A DNA stretch of 53,590 nucleotides from Pseudomonadota bacterium (GCA_029779755.1 JAKOZZ010000012.1:1-53590); one strand, 5' to 3'. Shown: positions 29,012 to 39,980, counted from the stretch's first letter. The notes: generated from the letters alone by a model not told the origin. A program made the numbers and translations.

Positions 29012-29884
29012 TCAGGCGTGCTGCAGGTCGTCGATGTGCAGCAGGTTGGCGCGCATGCGGCGCCACACCCAGGTCAGCGCCACGCCCGTCAGCAGGGCGA
29101 TCGCGCCGGCGAGTCCGAACACGGCGACGTGCACCCAGATGCCCAGCCGGCCGGCCGACTGGCGCTCGACGGTGAGGCCCACCTGCGTGACGGGGACGCC
29201 GTGGAGCGTCCTGTCGATCGCGTGGATCACGTCGGCGCGGAAGGCGCCGACCTGCTCGGCCAGCACGGTCTGCTCGGCCGGGTCGTCGTGCACGCGGTAC
29301 ACGAAGGTGTCGACCATCGTCAGCAGCGGCGCACCGTGCTTCTCGACCATGCGCCGGTCGCCGGTGCGCAGGCCGATCTGCGCCTTCACGTAGTTCACCG
29401 CTGCTGCCTGCTGCGGGAAGTCGTCGACCAGGCGCTCGACCTCGGTGTACCGGCCGTCGTTGAACATGCGCTCGATCCCGCTGGGCAGATGGAAGATCGG
29501 CTGGCGCAGCGGCGGCGCGAACAGGATGTCGGCGGCGGCGGTCATCGCCATCAGCGCGTAGGCGACCAGGCAGTACCGGCGCCGGATGCGTCCGGTCGAC
29601 ATCCCCCAGGTGCCGACGACGGCCAGTCCCAGGCACAGCCACGGCAGCAGGTTCATGCGCTCCGGCTGCAGCGCCGGCGGCAGGTGGAAGGCCAGGCGCA
29701 CCGCGCCCGAGCCGCGGAACAGCTCGCGGTACACGTCGCCCAGCACCGAGCTCAGCATCAGCAGGCCGGCGAGCGCGGCCAGCGCGCCGGTGATGCCCAC
29801 GCCGATCGTGCGCCAGCGCAGCCAGCGGATGCGGCGTGCGAGGGCTTCGCCCTCGCCGAGCGTGGCGGCCGCGCCGACGTTCAT
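29012..29884 (-). CDS. Four-segment membrane protein of the telA operon
   Basis: This 290-residue protein has predicted membrane helices at about 27-48, 78-96, 104-123 and 249-272. The 125-residue region between the third and fourth is hydrophilic and helical, with a stretch FNDGRYTEVERLVDDFPQQAAAVNYVKAQIGLRTGDRRMV that reads like a single TPR hairpin. I do not recognise the family. Its ATG overlaps the telA stop by 4 nt (ATGA), so it is very likely co-translated with telA and may anchor the complex. It is the last gene of the operon. Confidence 0.7.
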   Translation of the reverse strand: MNVGAAATLGEGEALARRIRWLRWRTIGVGITGALAALAGLLMLSSVLGDVYRELFRGSGAVRLAFHLPPALQPERMNLLPWLCLGLAVVGTWGMSTGRIRRRYCLVAYALMAMTAAADILFAPPLRQPIFHLPSGIERMFNDGRYTEVERLVDDFPQQAAAVNYVKAQIGLRTGDRRMVEKHGAPLLTMVDTFVYRVHDDPAEQTVLAEQVGAFRADVIHAIDRTLHGVPVTQVGLTVERQSAGRLGIWVHVAVFGLAGAIALLTGVALTWVWRRMRANLLHIDDLQHA

Positions 29885-31134
29885 GTCCGTGCGCTGAACT
29901 GCTGGGTCATCGTCGTGCGCATCGTCTGCAGCTGCGTGCTGATCGTCGCGCGCTGCTGCACGCCGTCGCGGTTGATCTGGATGACCTCCTGCATCGTCGC
30001 GAGCAGCGAATCGTGCACCTGGCGCAGGGTGTCGACGTCGATCACCAGGCGCTGGTTGGCCTTGGCGGTCGAGATCGTGTTGTCCTTCAGCAGGCGGGCG
30101 TTCTCGAGCAGGAACTGGTTGGTCGCGTCGTCGATCGAGGTCGCCAGCTGCACGGCGTTCTTCTGCTCGTTCAGCGACAGTGCCAGCAGGAACTGACGCT
30201 TCCACGTCGGGATCGTCAGGTCCTTGATGGTGTGGAACTTCTCGATCAGCATGCGGTTGTTCGCCTGCACCATGCGGATCATCGGCAGCTGCTGAAGCGC
30301 CGCGTGCTGCAGCACACGCATGTCGGCGATGCGCTTCTCGAGCGCGGCCAGCGCGGTCTGCAGGTCGTTGCGGGCCTGCACGGCGAACGGGTCCTTCGGG
30401 TCGGCCAGCGGCGCTGCGATGCGCGCCTTCAGCCGCGTCACCGCGCCTTCGCCGGCCATCACGTGCAGGCCGAGCAGGTCGTGCTCCTGGCGCACCGAGT
30501 CGAACGAGGCGTCGAGCGCCGCGTTGCGCTCGGCCAGCCCCTGCTGCATCGTGTCGACCTCGTCGATCAGCGTGTCCACCTGCGTGCGCACGTCCTGGAA
30601 GCGCCGCAGCAGCTCGCCGCCCTTCAGCCGCATGCGGTCGATCAGCGGGCCCAGCAGCGGGATGCGCGAGCGGCTGTCGGCCACCGCGCTCAGGTTCATC
30701 GTCTGCGCGACGGTGACGATCTGCCCCAGCTTCGCGCCGATCACGTCGAGATCCGACCCCCGCACGCGCTCCAGGATCGAGTCGGTGTGCGCCGACGCGT
30801 GTGCGCCGATCTCGCGCCCGAACGCATGGATCTGATCCAGGTTCGCGTTGGCCAGCTGGTCCGACAGCAGCGCCACCTTCTGGTTCACCACCGGCGCGGC
30901 GATCGCGCCGAGCATCGGGGCCTCGATCGCGCCGGGGGCCGGCGGCTGCGCCGCCTGCGCCGATGGCACGACGGCGAACGGCTGCGCGGTGACCGCCGAC
31001 GCGCCCGCCGCGGACGACGGCTGCAGGGCAGGCGACGACTGCATCAGCAGCTGCGCGCCGAGGTCGGCCAGCAGGTCGGGGTTCATCGGGAGGCTGCCGG
31101 CGGCGGTCTGCCGTTCGGGGGTCATCACGTCCAT
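29881..31134 (-). CDS. telA: TelA-family toxic anion resistance protein
   Basis: This 417-residue protein has an Ala/Pro/Gln-rich N-terminus (to about 80) and a long all-helical TelA domain (about 85-415). It contains GREIGAHASAHTDSILERVRGSDLD, LLGPLIDRMRLKGGELLRRFQDVRTQVDTLIDEVD and TIPTWKRQFLLALSLNEQKNA, typical of TelA/KlaA/YaaN proteins. The family is linked to tellurite and other envelope stress tolerance. The mechanism is not known. The start overlaps the previous stop by one base. It has no membrane segment, so it probably acts with its membrane-bound neighbours. Confidence 0.9.
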   Translation of the reverse strand: MDVMTPERQTAAGSLPMNPDLLADLGAQLLMQSSPALQPSSAAGASAVTAQPFAVVPSAQAAQPPAPGAIEAPMLGAIAAPVVNQKVALLSDQLANANLDQIHAFGREIGAHASAHTDSILERVRGSDLDVIGAKLGQIVTVAQTMNLSAVADSRSRIPLLGPLIDRMRLKGGELLRRFQDVRTQVDTLIDEVDTMQQGLAERNAALDASFDSVRQEHDLLGLHVMAGEGAVTRLKARIAAPLADPKDPFAVQARNDLQTALAALEKRIADMRVLQHAALQQLPMIRMVQANNRMLIEKFHTIKDLTIPTWKRQFLLALSLNEQKNAVQLATSIDDATNQFLLENARLLKDNTISTAKANQRLVIDVDTLRQVHDSLLATMQEVIQINRDGVQQRATISTQLQTMRTTMTQQFSART

Positions 31135-32027
31135 CACGGGGTCCCTTTCCTTGGATCCGGGGAGAGGCGGGCGGCAGGCCCGCCGGCGGCGTCGGTCGAC
31201 GTCTCCGCGAGGCGCCGCGCGAACAGCTTGAATCCCATGCGCTGGTACCAGATCGGCATCAGCAGGGTCTTGATCTCGTCGAAGCGCTCGGCGACGGTGC
31301 GCGCGTGCTCGATCGCCACGCCGTACTGCGCCTGGGTGAGCTGCAGCGCCGTCGCGATCGCCTGCAGGTTGCCCACGCGGCGCGACAGGCGCTGCCAGGT
31401 CTCCTCCGGCTCGCCGGTGGCAGCGCGCAGCCGGGCGTATTTCTGCGACAGCAGCAGCGTGCCGAGCTCGATGTCGTGCTCGAGCTGCGCCCGCTCGCGT
31501 TCGATGCGCGCGCGGTCGTCGGTCAGCGCGCCGATCAGGCGTTGCATCGTCTTCGTCTCTTCCACGCCGCCCTCGGCGCAGGCCTCGATCTCGCGGCACA
31601 CGTTGCCGAACGACAGCTCGCGCTGCAGTTCCTCGCCGGTGAACCAGCGCCACCACCTGCGGGTCTGCCCGGGCTCGCGGAAGCGGTCGATCAGCGGCAG
31701 CAGGCCCTGGTTGAGCTCGCTGAGCCGGCGCGTGCTCTGGCTGATCTCGTCGAGCAGCGCGAGGGTGTCGCGGCCGGCGCCGTCGATGCGTCCGAGGGCG
31801 TCGATGTGGTCGCGCGGGGCGAGCAGGAACGCACGCGCGCGCACCGCCGCCGGGGGCTCGGCCGCGGGGGCGGCGCCCGCCGCTGCCCCGGGGGCGCCCG
31901 CCCGTGTCGGCTCGGCCACCCCCGGGGCACCGGTCGCCTGCGGTTCGTCGAAATCGAGCAGACGCAGCGTGTGCCCGGACGCGGATGCGCTCGGGGTTGC
32001 GGCGGACGACGTCATCGCCGTGCTCAC
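31134..32027 (-). CDS. Helical protein related to TelA
   Basis: This 297-residue protein has an Ala/Pro-rich N-terminus (to about 62) and a helical, coiled-coil-rich remainder. Near the C-terminus, IKTLLMPIWYQRMGFKLFARRL (252-273) parallels IKDLTIPTWKRQFLLALSLNE of the adjacent TelA (303-323), and RWWRWFTGEEL (124-134) resembles segments seen before TelA domains. I infer a diverged, shortened TelA relative. I chose the GTG at 32027, which overlaps the upstream stop by 4 nt. An ATG at 32015 is possible. No membrane segment is visible. Confidence 0.6.
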   Translation of the reverse strand: MSTAMTSSAATPSASASGHTLRLLDFDEPQATGAPGVAEPTRAGAPGAAAGAAPAAEPPAAVRARAFLLAPRDHIDALGRIDGAGRDTLALLDEISQSTRRLSELNQGLLPLIDRFREPGQTRRWWRWFTGEELQRELSFGNVCREIEACAEGGVEETKTMQRLIGALTDDRARIERERAQLEHDIELGTLLLSQKYARLRAATGEPEETWQRLSRRVGNLQAIATALQLTQAQYGVAIEHARTVAERFDEIKTLLMPIWYQRMGFKLFARRLAETSTDAAGGPAARLSPDPRKGTP

Positions 32028-33304
32028 AGCGCCCTCACCGGCATCCCCGGCGTCAGGGCCGGACCCGGCCGGGCGATCACGCGGGCGCGCGCGCTCAGCA
32101 GGGTGTTGCCGCCATTCAGCGGGCGTGCCTTCAGCAGGCGCTTGCGCTGCCAGGGCGACAGCCGCACCCAGTCGTCGCGGTGCACGCCGCCGGTGGCTGC
32201 GTGCTCGATCTCGCCGACCACGGCCCAGCCGTCGGCGACCGGTCCGACCCGAACCTGCACCGGCACCGCGAAGCCTTCGAACACGGTCCACACCAGCGTC
32301 TGGCCGGCGCGTTCCACGACCGCGCTGGCCGGCACCTGGACCGCCACGCCGCTGGAATGCCCGAGCTGGCGCGTCACGTCGAGGGTGACGGCGGTCGGAA
32401 CGGGCGGCGCGCCGGTGCGCGTGGCCACGTTCAGCCAGCCGCGGATCCACATGCGGTCGTCGTCGGCCATGCGCACGGTCACGCGGGTCACCCCGGTGTC
32501 GTCCTGGGCGACGCGCTCGATGCGCCCCGCGGGTGCGTGCTCGCGGTCGTCGCTGCGGGTGCCCATGCGCAGCACGACGCGGTCGCCGGGGCCGAGGCCC
32601 GCGGTGTTGCCGCCGTCGAGCCGGAACTGCAGCTGCTGCGGCAACGGCTGGAACTCGAACCATTCCAGCCGCGGCGACGGCTCCTGCGCGTCGTCCGCGG
32701 TGTGGTCGTGCCCGCCCTGCGCGCGCTCCGCGCGCAGCCGCGCGCGCTGCATCACGTCGGCGAGGCGGATCGCGGGTTCGGACGCGTCGAAGGGGATCAT
32801 CCGGGTCATCACGCCCGGGCCGTCGACCGCCACGGTGTCGAAGCGCTGGCCGTGCCGGGCGCTGGACGTGAACCGGACCGACCACTTCGGCGGCAGGTGC
32901 GGCTCCCCATGGTCGACGGCCACCCAGTCGTCGGGCCCGTAGGCCGGCCCGGAATAGCGGTAGGTGAACTGTGCCGGCACGGGATAGCGCCTGACGGGGG
33001 GCGGCTCGAAGCGCATGCGCACCGTCGCCGGCGGCGCCGGCACCGGGGCGGCGGCCTCGAAGCTGCAGGTGTCGCTGCGGCACTGGCGCGCGTCGTCGGG
33101 CGATTCGGCCACACGGACATCGCGCACCAGCAGCCCCTGGCTCACCTTCGACCAGCGCAGGCGCTCGACGATCGCCGGTCCGAGGAGGAAGGACAGCAGC
33201 AGCGTGATGCCCAGCACGACGCCCGGACGAACGCCGTGGTCGCCCGGCGCGCGCGGGGCGAGCAGGGTCCTCAGCGAATCGAACTGCGCGAACGGACTGG
33301 CCAC
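32024..33304 (-). CDS. Membrane-anchored protein with an adaptor-like C-terminal region
   Basis: This 426-residue protein has a short cytoplasmic N-terminus, one membrane helix (about 29-47) and a large extracytoplasmic part. The C-terminal half, with VPASAVVERAGQTLVWTVFEGFAVPVQVRVG (324-354), reads like the beta-barrel end of membrane fusion (HlyD/RND adaptor) proteins. There is no long coiled-coil hairpin, so it is at most a partial adaptor. Two cysteines, C75 and C80, could form a disulfide. The start appears to be GTG. It is the first gene of the operon and overlaps the next by 4 nt. I do not recognise a named family. Confidence 0.6.
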   Translation of the reverse strand: MASPFAQFDSLRTLLAPRAPGDHGVRPGVVLGITLLLSFLLGPAIVERLRWSKVSQGLLVRDVRVAESPDDARQCRSDTCSFEAAAPVPAPPATVRMRFEPPPVRRYPVPAQFTYRYSGPAYGPDDWVAVDHGEPHLPPKWSVRFTSSARHGQRFDTVAVDGPGVMTRMIPFDASEPAIRLADVMQRARLRAERAQGGHDHTADDAQEPSPRLEWFEFQPLPQQLQFRLDGGNTAGLGPGDRVVLRMGTRSDDREHAPAGRIERVAQDDTGVTRVTVRMADDDRMWIRGWLNVATRTGAPPVPTAVTLDVTRQLGHSSGVAVQVPASAVVERAGQTLVWTVFEGFAVPVQVRVGPVADGWAVVGEIEHAATGGVHRDDWVRLSPWQRKRLLKARPLNGGNTLLSARARVIARPGPALTPGMPVRAL

Positions 33305-33335
33305 GGCAAGGTCACGAGGAACGACGTTGTTCTAT

Positions 33336-33350
33336 CGCCGCGACGCGGCG
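33336..33350. promoter_or_regulatory. Dyad upstream of the telA operon
   Basis: CGCCGCG-A-CGCGGCG is a perfect 7-bp inverted repeat with a single central base, about 32 bp upstream of the first operon gene. It is well placed for an operator or a leader hairpin. Confidence 0.35.
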
Positions 33351-33471
33351 CTTTGGGGTCTACGCTATGGCGGGCGCGCCCGGCCGCGTGCATGCCGGGG
33401 GACGGGTGGCGGCCTGCGCCCGCCGGACGCCGTCCGGCGATGGGGTCGGCGCGACGTCCTCGCCGTGACGC

Positions 33472-33495
33472 CCCGGCGGCCCGGCGGCCCGGCGG
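33472..33495. repeat. Three tandem copies of an 8-bp unit
   Basis: CCCGGCGG occurs three times in exact tandem in the gap before the amidase gene. Confidence 0.6.
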
Positions 33496-33640
33496 CCGCA
33501 CGGCCTCGGCCGTCCTGCCGATCCGCCGCGCCGCGACCCGCGCTAGCATCCTGCTGCATGCGTTGCGATCGGTCCTCCCGACCGGTCCGCGGCGCGCGCG
33601 GCCGCCGATGCCCGTGCGGCCCGCCTCCAGGGGAATCGCC

Positions 33641-35074
33641 ATGAAGCACTTGCATCCCGCCAACCACGACACGCCGCTGCACTGGCAGACGCTGTCGCAA
33701 CTGCGCGCGGCCCTCGACGCCGGCCTGCTGCACAGCGCCGAGCTCGTCGACGCGCTGCTGCGCCGGATCGACCGCGCCGATGCGCACCTGCACGCGTTCG
33801 TCGAGGTCTACGCCGACGAGGCCCGCGCGCTCGCCCGTGCGGCCGACAAGGCGCGCACCGCGCGCATGCCGCTGGGGCCGCTGCACGGCCTGCCGATCGT
33901 GCTCAAGGATCTGCTCGACATCGAGGGCCGCGTCGGCACGCTGGGCTCGAAGCACTGCGCGACGCGGGTGGCCGCGCAGACCAGCGCCACCGTCGAACGG
34001 CTGCTCGCCGCCGGCATGATCCCGCTGGGCAAGGTGCACATGACCGAGTTCGCGTTCGGGGGCTGGGGCACCAATCCGCTGATGGGCACGCCGCGCAACC
34101 CCTGGGACCGTGCGCAGCACCGGGTGCCGGGCGGCTCGTCGAGCGGCACCGGCGTGGCCGTGGCGGCCGGTCTGGCGCCGGCGGGCATCGGCAGCGACAC
34201 CGGCGGCTCGGTCCGCATCCCGTCGGCGTTCAACGGCCTCACCGGGCTGAAGGTCACGCACGGCCGGATCAGCCTGCACGCCACCGGGCTGCTGAGCTGG
34301 ACGCTCGACACCATCGGCCCGATGGCGCGCTGCGTGCACGACTGCGCGCTGCTGCTCGACGCGCTCGCCGGTCCCGATCCGCGCGATCCGACCACGCTGG
34401 CCCAGCCGCTCGAACGCTTCGCCGCCGAGCCGCGCGCCGTGCAGGGCCTGCGCATCGCGCTGCCCGACGCCGCCGAGCTGCCGCCGTTCATGCATCCGGG
34501 GGTCACCGCCGCCTGGCAGGCAGCCGCCCGGGTGTTCGAGTCGCTCGGCGCGCACGTGGTGCCGGTCCGGCTGCCCGCCGGGTTCTTCGACTCGGCCGTC
34601 CCGGCCGGCCGCATCATGTCGAGCGAGGCGTTCTCGCTGCATCGCGACTACGTCGACGATCCGTCGGCGCCGCTGGGCGAGGCGGTGCGCGCGCGCATCC
34701 AGGCGGCGCGCCACTGCGGTCCGGGCGACTACGCGCAGGAGCTGCGCACGATGGCGCAGCGGCGCCGCGCGTGCGCGCAGTGGTTCGCGTCCTTCGACGC
34801 GCTGCTGCTGCCCACGGTCGCCATCCCCGCGCTTGCGCTCGAGCACGTCGACGAGGCGTCGCCGATCCCCGGCTACCTCACGCGCCCGGTCAACTACCTG
34901 GGCCTGTGCGCGCTCGCGCAGCCGGCGGGCCTGGTCGACGGGCTGCCCGTGGGCATCCAGCTGGTCGGCAAGCCCTTCGACGAAGCCACCGTGCTCGCGC
35001 TGGGCGCGGCGTTCGAAGCGGCCACGCCGTTCCACACGATGCACGCGCCGTATGCGACGCAGGTCTCGGCCTGA
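33641..35074 (+). CDS. Amidase signature family hydrolase
   Basis: This 477-residue amidase has the Ser-cisSer-Lys triad: K89 (PIVLKD), S167 (GGSSSGT, 164-170) and nucleophile S190 ([12 protein letters not shown]). The fold-typical [15 protein letters not shown] follows. It resembles GatA and general aliphatic or aryl amidases, but no gatB or gatC is nearby, so a catabolic amidase is more likely than the tRNA amidotransferase. The ATG at 33641 follows CCAGGGGAATCGCC. recQ lies 116 bp downstream on the same strand. Confidence 0.9.
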   Translation: MKHLHPANHDTPLHWQTLSQLRAALDAGLLHSAELVDALLRRIDRADAHLHAFVEVYADEARALARAADKARTARMPLGPLHGLPIVLKDLLDIEGRVGTLGSKHCATRVAAQTSATVERLLAAGMIPLGKVHMTEFAFGGWGTNPLMGTPRNPWDRAQHRVPGGSSSGTGVAVAAGLAPAGIGSDTGGSVRIPSAFNGLTGLKVTHGRISLHATGLLSWTLDTIGPMARCVHDCALLLDALAGPDPRDPTTLAQPLERFAAEPRAVQGLRIALPDAAELPPFMHPGVTAAWQAAARVFESLGAHVVPVRLPAGFFDSAVPAGRIMSSEAFSLHRDYVDDPSAPLGEAVRARIQAARHCGPGDYAQELRTMAQRRRACAQWFASFDALLLPTVAIPALALEHVDEASPIPGYLTRPVNYLGLCALAQPAGLVDGLPVGIQLVGKPFDEATVLALGAAFEAATPFHTMHAPYATQVSA

Positions 35075-35190
35075 CCGTCCAGGCGCGACGGCCGGGCCCG
35101 GCCTCGCGTGACGCCCCGCCCCGGCCCGGCATCGTCGTGTCCCTGCCGGGCATCGCGCAGCGCGCCGACCGCGTATCCTTCGCGCCCAAC

Positions 35191-37077
<1,887 letters not shown>

Positions 37078-37080
37078 TCC

Positions 37081-38691
37081 ATGAACGCCCCCCGTTCCGC
37101 CCGCAGCCCCGCCGTCGCGATCGCGCTCGATGCGATGTCCCCGATGCTGCTCGAGGCGTGGCTCGATGCCGGGCACGCGCCGGTGCTCGCGCGGCTGCGG
37201 CGCGAAGGTGCGCTGGGCCGGCTGGGCAAGTCCGACTGGGACCCGAACGAGGCGAGCTGGTCGATCTTCCTGCAGGGCGCCTCGCCCGGACGCACCGGCA
37301 TGTGGGGGCACCTGCACTTCGACGCGGCGGCGTACGACTACCGCGAGCTGCCCATCTACGAGGGCTGGAGCCAGCCGCCGTTCTACCAGCGGGCGCCGCA
37401 CGCGCGCGTGGCCGTGCTCGACATCCCGTTCGCCAGCCCCGAGCGCCGGGTCGACGGCGTGCAGGTGCTGGGCTGGGGGCCCGAGGCCAACCAGTTCCTG
37501 CGCGTGTCGCAGCCGCCCGAGCTGATGCCCGAGCTGGTGCAGCGGCATGGCGCACATCCGGCCTACGACGGGCTCGGCCAGCGCAAGGTGGGCACGCGCG
37601 ACGGCGCGCCGGTGCTGTCGTTCCGGGTGCCCAGCCTGTACGACGAGGCCGCGCTGTCGAGGCTCGAGCACGACATGCTGGAAGGCATCCGGCGGCGTGG
37701 CGCCATCCTGGAGGACCTGCTGCGCCGCGAGCGCTGGGACCTGCTGCTGGCCGCCTTCGCCGAACCGCACGTGTGCGGCCACATGCTGTGGCACTTCGGC
37801 CTGCCGCATCCGATGCACGTGCCGGTGGCGCAGCCCAGCCTGCTGCGCGTGTTCCAGGCCATCGACGGCGCACTGGGCCGGCTGCTGCAGGCACTGCCCG
37901 ACGACGCCACGCTGGTGCTGTTCTCGGTGTCGGGCATGAAGGAGAACTGCACCGACGTGCCGCTCACGCTGTTCCTGCCCGAGGCGCTGCTGCGGCTGGA
38001 GTTCGGCCAGGCCGGTCTCGCCGAAGGGGTGGCCGGCACGCCGGTGCCGCCGCCGAGCATGCACTACCGCCGCCACTGGAAGGACGAGGTCTGGGCGCTG
38101 CGCACGCCGTTCGGCGAGCGCATGCTGGAGTCGCCCGACGCCCAGGGCCGTCGCGGCGATGCGCTCGACTGGAATCCCACCAACTGGTCGCGCCCGCTGT
38201 GGCCGCGCATGCGCGCGTTCGTGCTGCCGAGCTACCTGCAGGGCATGATCCGCATCAACGTCACCGGGCGCGAAGGCGCAGGGGTCGTCGACCCGTCCGC
38301 CATCGGCGCCGAGTGCGACCGGGTCGAGGCGCTGCTGCGCGGGCTCGTCGATGCGCGCACCGGGCGCGCGCTGGTGCGCGATGTCGTGCGCACGCGCAGC
38401 CAGCCGTTCGACGCCGGGCTGGGCAACCATCCGGCCGACCTGCTGGTGATCTGGACCGACCGCGACGCCACCGACTGCGTCGAAGGGCCCGGCATCGGGC
38501 GCATCGGCCCGGTGCCGCAGTTCCGCAGCGGCGGGCACGCGCAGACGGGCTTCTGCATCGCGCGCGGCCCGGGCATACCGGCCGGCAGCGCGCTGCGCGA
38601 CGACGCGCGGGTGGTGGACCTCAGCGCCACGCTCGTGCAGGCGATGGGTGTCACGCCGCCGCCGTCCATGGAGGGCCGGCCGCTCTGGTAG
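37081..38691 (+). CDS. Alkaline-phosphatase-superfamily phosphodiesterase/nucleotide-pyrophosphatase-like protein
   Basis: This 536-residue protein opens with VAIALDAMSPMLLEAWLDAGHAPVLARL, the first metal-site strand of type I phosphodiesterases (D17), and then DPNEASWSIFLQGASPGRTGMWG, which matches the family's S/T-P-x-x-W-S-x-F-x-x-G-x-x-P-G-x-x-G block. By hand alignment the usual Thr/Ser nucleophile falls on N56, so catalysis by the normal route is doubtful. Later it has SGMKENCTDVPLTLFLPEALL and GGHAQTGFCIARGPGIPAG. No signal peptide is seen. It starts 3 bp after the recQ stop, so they may share a message. Confidence 0.75.
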   Translation: MNAPRSARSPAVAIALDAMSPMLLEAWLDAGHAPVLARLRREGALGRLGKSDWDPNEASWSIFLQGASPGRTGMWGHLHFDAAAYDYRELPIYEGWSQPPFYQRAPHARVAVLDIPFASPERRVDGVQVLGWGPEANQFLRVSQPPELMPELVQRHGAHPAYDGLGQRKVGTRDGAPVLSFRVPSLYDEAALSRLEHDMLEGIRRRGAILEDLLRRERWDLLLAAFAEPHVCGHMLWHFGLPHPMHVPVAQPSLLRVFQAIDGALGRLLQALPDDATLVLFSVSGMKENCTDVPLTLFLPEALLRLEFGQAGLAEGVAGTPVPPPSMHYRRHWKDEVWALRTPFGERMLESPDAQGRRGDALDWNPTNWSRPLWPRMRAFVLPSYLQGMIRINVTGREGAGVVDPSAIGAECDRVEALLRGLVDARTGRALVRDVVRTRSQPFDAGLGNHPADLLVIWTDRDATDCVEGPGIGRIGPVPQFRSGGHAQTGFCIARGPGIPAGSALRDDARVVDLSATLVQAMGVTPPPSMEGRPLW

Positions 38692-38718
38692 CGCGGCCGG
38701 CGGGGCTGCGCCCGTCCG

Positions 38719-39879
38719 TCAGTGCGCATCCTCGAACAGCTTCAGGAAGTCCTCGAACACCGTGTGCCGCGGGTTCCAGCGGTTGTACCCGGCCTCGACG
38801 CACAGGCGTGCCATCTCGGGGTAGTGCTCGGGCGTGCCGCCGATGTCGCTCAGCCGCGCGGGAATGCCCAGGTCGTCGCACAGCGCGTCGATCGCCTCGA
38901 TCGTCGCGGCGGCGGCTTCGAGCACCGGCAGGCCGTCGACGTGGCATCCCATCGCGGCGGCCACGCGCGCGTAGCGCGCCGGGTTGGCGGCGAGGTTGAA
39001 GCGCGCGACGTGCGGCAGGCAGATCGCGTTCGACAGGCCGTGCGACACGTGGAAGGTCGCACCGACGAAGCGCGCCATGCAGTGCACGTTGCCCAGACCG
39101 GTGATGCCGAAGGTCATGCCGGCCAGCGTCGAGCCGCAGAGCATGGCGAGGGCGGCGTCCGTGTTGCGCCGGTTGGCGGTGAAGGGGCGCAGGTTGGCCG
39201 ACAGCAGCTCGAGCGCATGCAGGTTCAGCGCGTCGGTGATCGGGTTCGCGTTCAGCGACAGGTACGACTCGAAGGCGTGCACGAACGCGTCCATGCCGGC
39301 GTGCGCGGCCACGTGCGCGGGCAGCGTTGCGACCGCCAGCGGATCGAGCAGCGCCACGTCGGCCGGGTTGAGCGCCGCGTGGCGGATCGACATCTTCAGT
39401 CCGCGCTCGGTGTCGGTGATCACGCACGACCCCGACACTTCCGAGCCGGTGCCGGCGGTGGTCGGGATGGCGATGCGCGGCAGCGGACGCGTCGCGAACT
39501 TCTCGATGCCCTCGTAGTCGTGGATGCGCCCGCCGTTGGTGGCGAGGATCGCCACCGCCTTGGCCACGTCCATCGTGCTGCCGCCCCCCACGGCCAGCAC
39601 CAGCTGGGCGTCGAGCGCCCGGCATGCCGCGAACGCGCGCTCGACCGTGTGTGCGCTGGGGTCGGGCTCCACCTCGGTGAAGGTGTCCGTGCGTGCGCCG
39701 CAGCGCGCGAGGATCGCGCGCACCCGCTGCATCAGCTCGCCGTCGACCACCGCGGCGTCGGCAACCACGAACACGCGTTCGGCGGCGAAGCCGCGCAGCG
39801 CCTCCTCGAGCTTTTCGTGGGCGTTGCGGCCCATGTGGATGCGGGTGGGGCAGAGGAAGGTGCCGAGGGTGTCGTTCAT
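38719..39879 (-). CDS. Iron-containing alcohol dehydrogenase
   Basis: This 386-residue protein has the NAD-binding GGGSTMDVAKAVA (about 97-109), TTAGTGSEVSGSCVITD, and metal-site residues in NPADVALLDP, AAHAGMDAFVHAFESYLS and FHVSHGLSNAICLPHV. It belongs to group III dehydrogenases, which include butanol dehydrogenases, maleylacetate reductase and 4-hydroxybutyrate dehydrogenase. The substrate is uncertain. It is the last gene of a minus-strand run with an aldehyde dehydrogenase, so the pair may oxidise an alcohol to its acid in two steps. Confidence 0.88.
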   Translation of the reverse strand: MNDTLGTFLCPTRIHMGRNAHEKLEEALRGFAAERVFVVADAAVVDGELMQRVRAILARCGARTDTFTEVEPDPSAHTVERAFAACRALDAQLVLAVGGGSTMDVAKAVAILATNGGRIHDYEGIEKFATRPLPRIAIPTTAGTGSEVSGSCVITDTERGLKMSIRHAALNPADVALLDPLAVATLPAHVAAHAGMDAFVHAFESYLSLNANPITDALNLHALELLSANLRPFTANRRNTDAALAMLCGSTLAGMTFGITGLGNVHCMARFVGATFHVSHGLSNAICLPHVARFNLAANPARYARVAAAMGCHVDGLPVLEAAAATIEAIDALCDDLGIPARLSDIGGTPEHYPEMARLCVEAGYNRWNPRHTVFEDFLKLFEDAH

Positions 39880-39892
39880 GGTGTTGGGGCGT

Positions 39893-39980
39893 GCGGGTGT
39901 GCAGGTGTGCAGGTGTGCGGGTGTGCGGGTGTGCGTGTGTACGGGTGTGCGTGCGCGTGTGAGTGCGTTCGGGTGTGTGT
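39893..39980. repeat. GT-rich 8-bp tandem array between the two dehydrogenase genes
   Basis: Seven consecutive 8-bp units close to GCGGGTGT run from 39893 to 39948, followed by alternating G/T/C sequence to about 39980. Much of it alternates purine and pyrimidine (for example GTGTGCGTGTGTACG), the pattern that favours Z-DNA. It lies immediately upstream of the alcohol dehydrogenase start. Confidence 0.85.

Larger units (their letters stand above)
33305..33640. other. 336-bp divergent gap between the telA operon and the amidase gene
   Basis: No gene is supported. It should hold promoters for both directions. Notable structures are a 7+1+7 dyad CGCCGCG-A-CGCGGCG (33336-33350), close to the telA-operon start, a hairpin CCGGAC-GCC-GTCCGG (33423-33437), and three exact tandem copies of CCCGGCGG (33472-33495). 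I could not place convincing -35/-10 boxes. Confidence 0.5.

Noticed and set aside
33641-35074. gatA of the tRNA amidotransferase
   Set aside because: The triad fits, but gatB and gatC are not nearby and the C-terminal half resembles general amidases.
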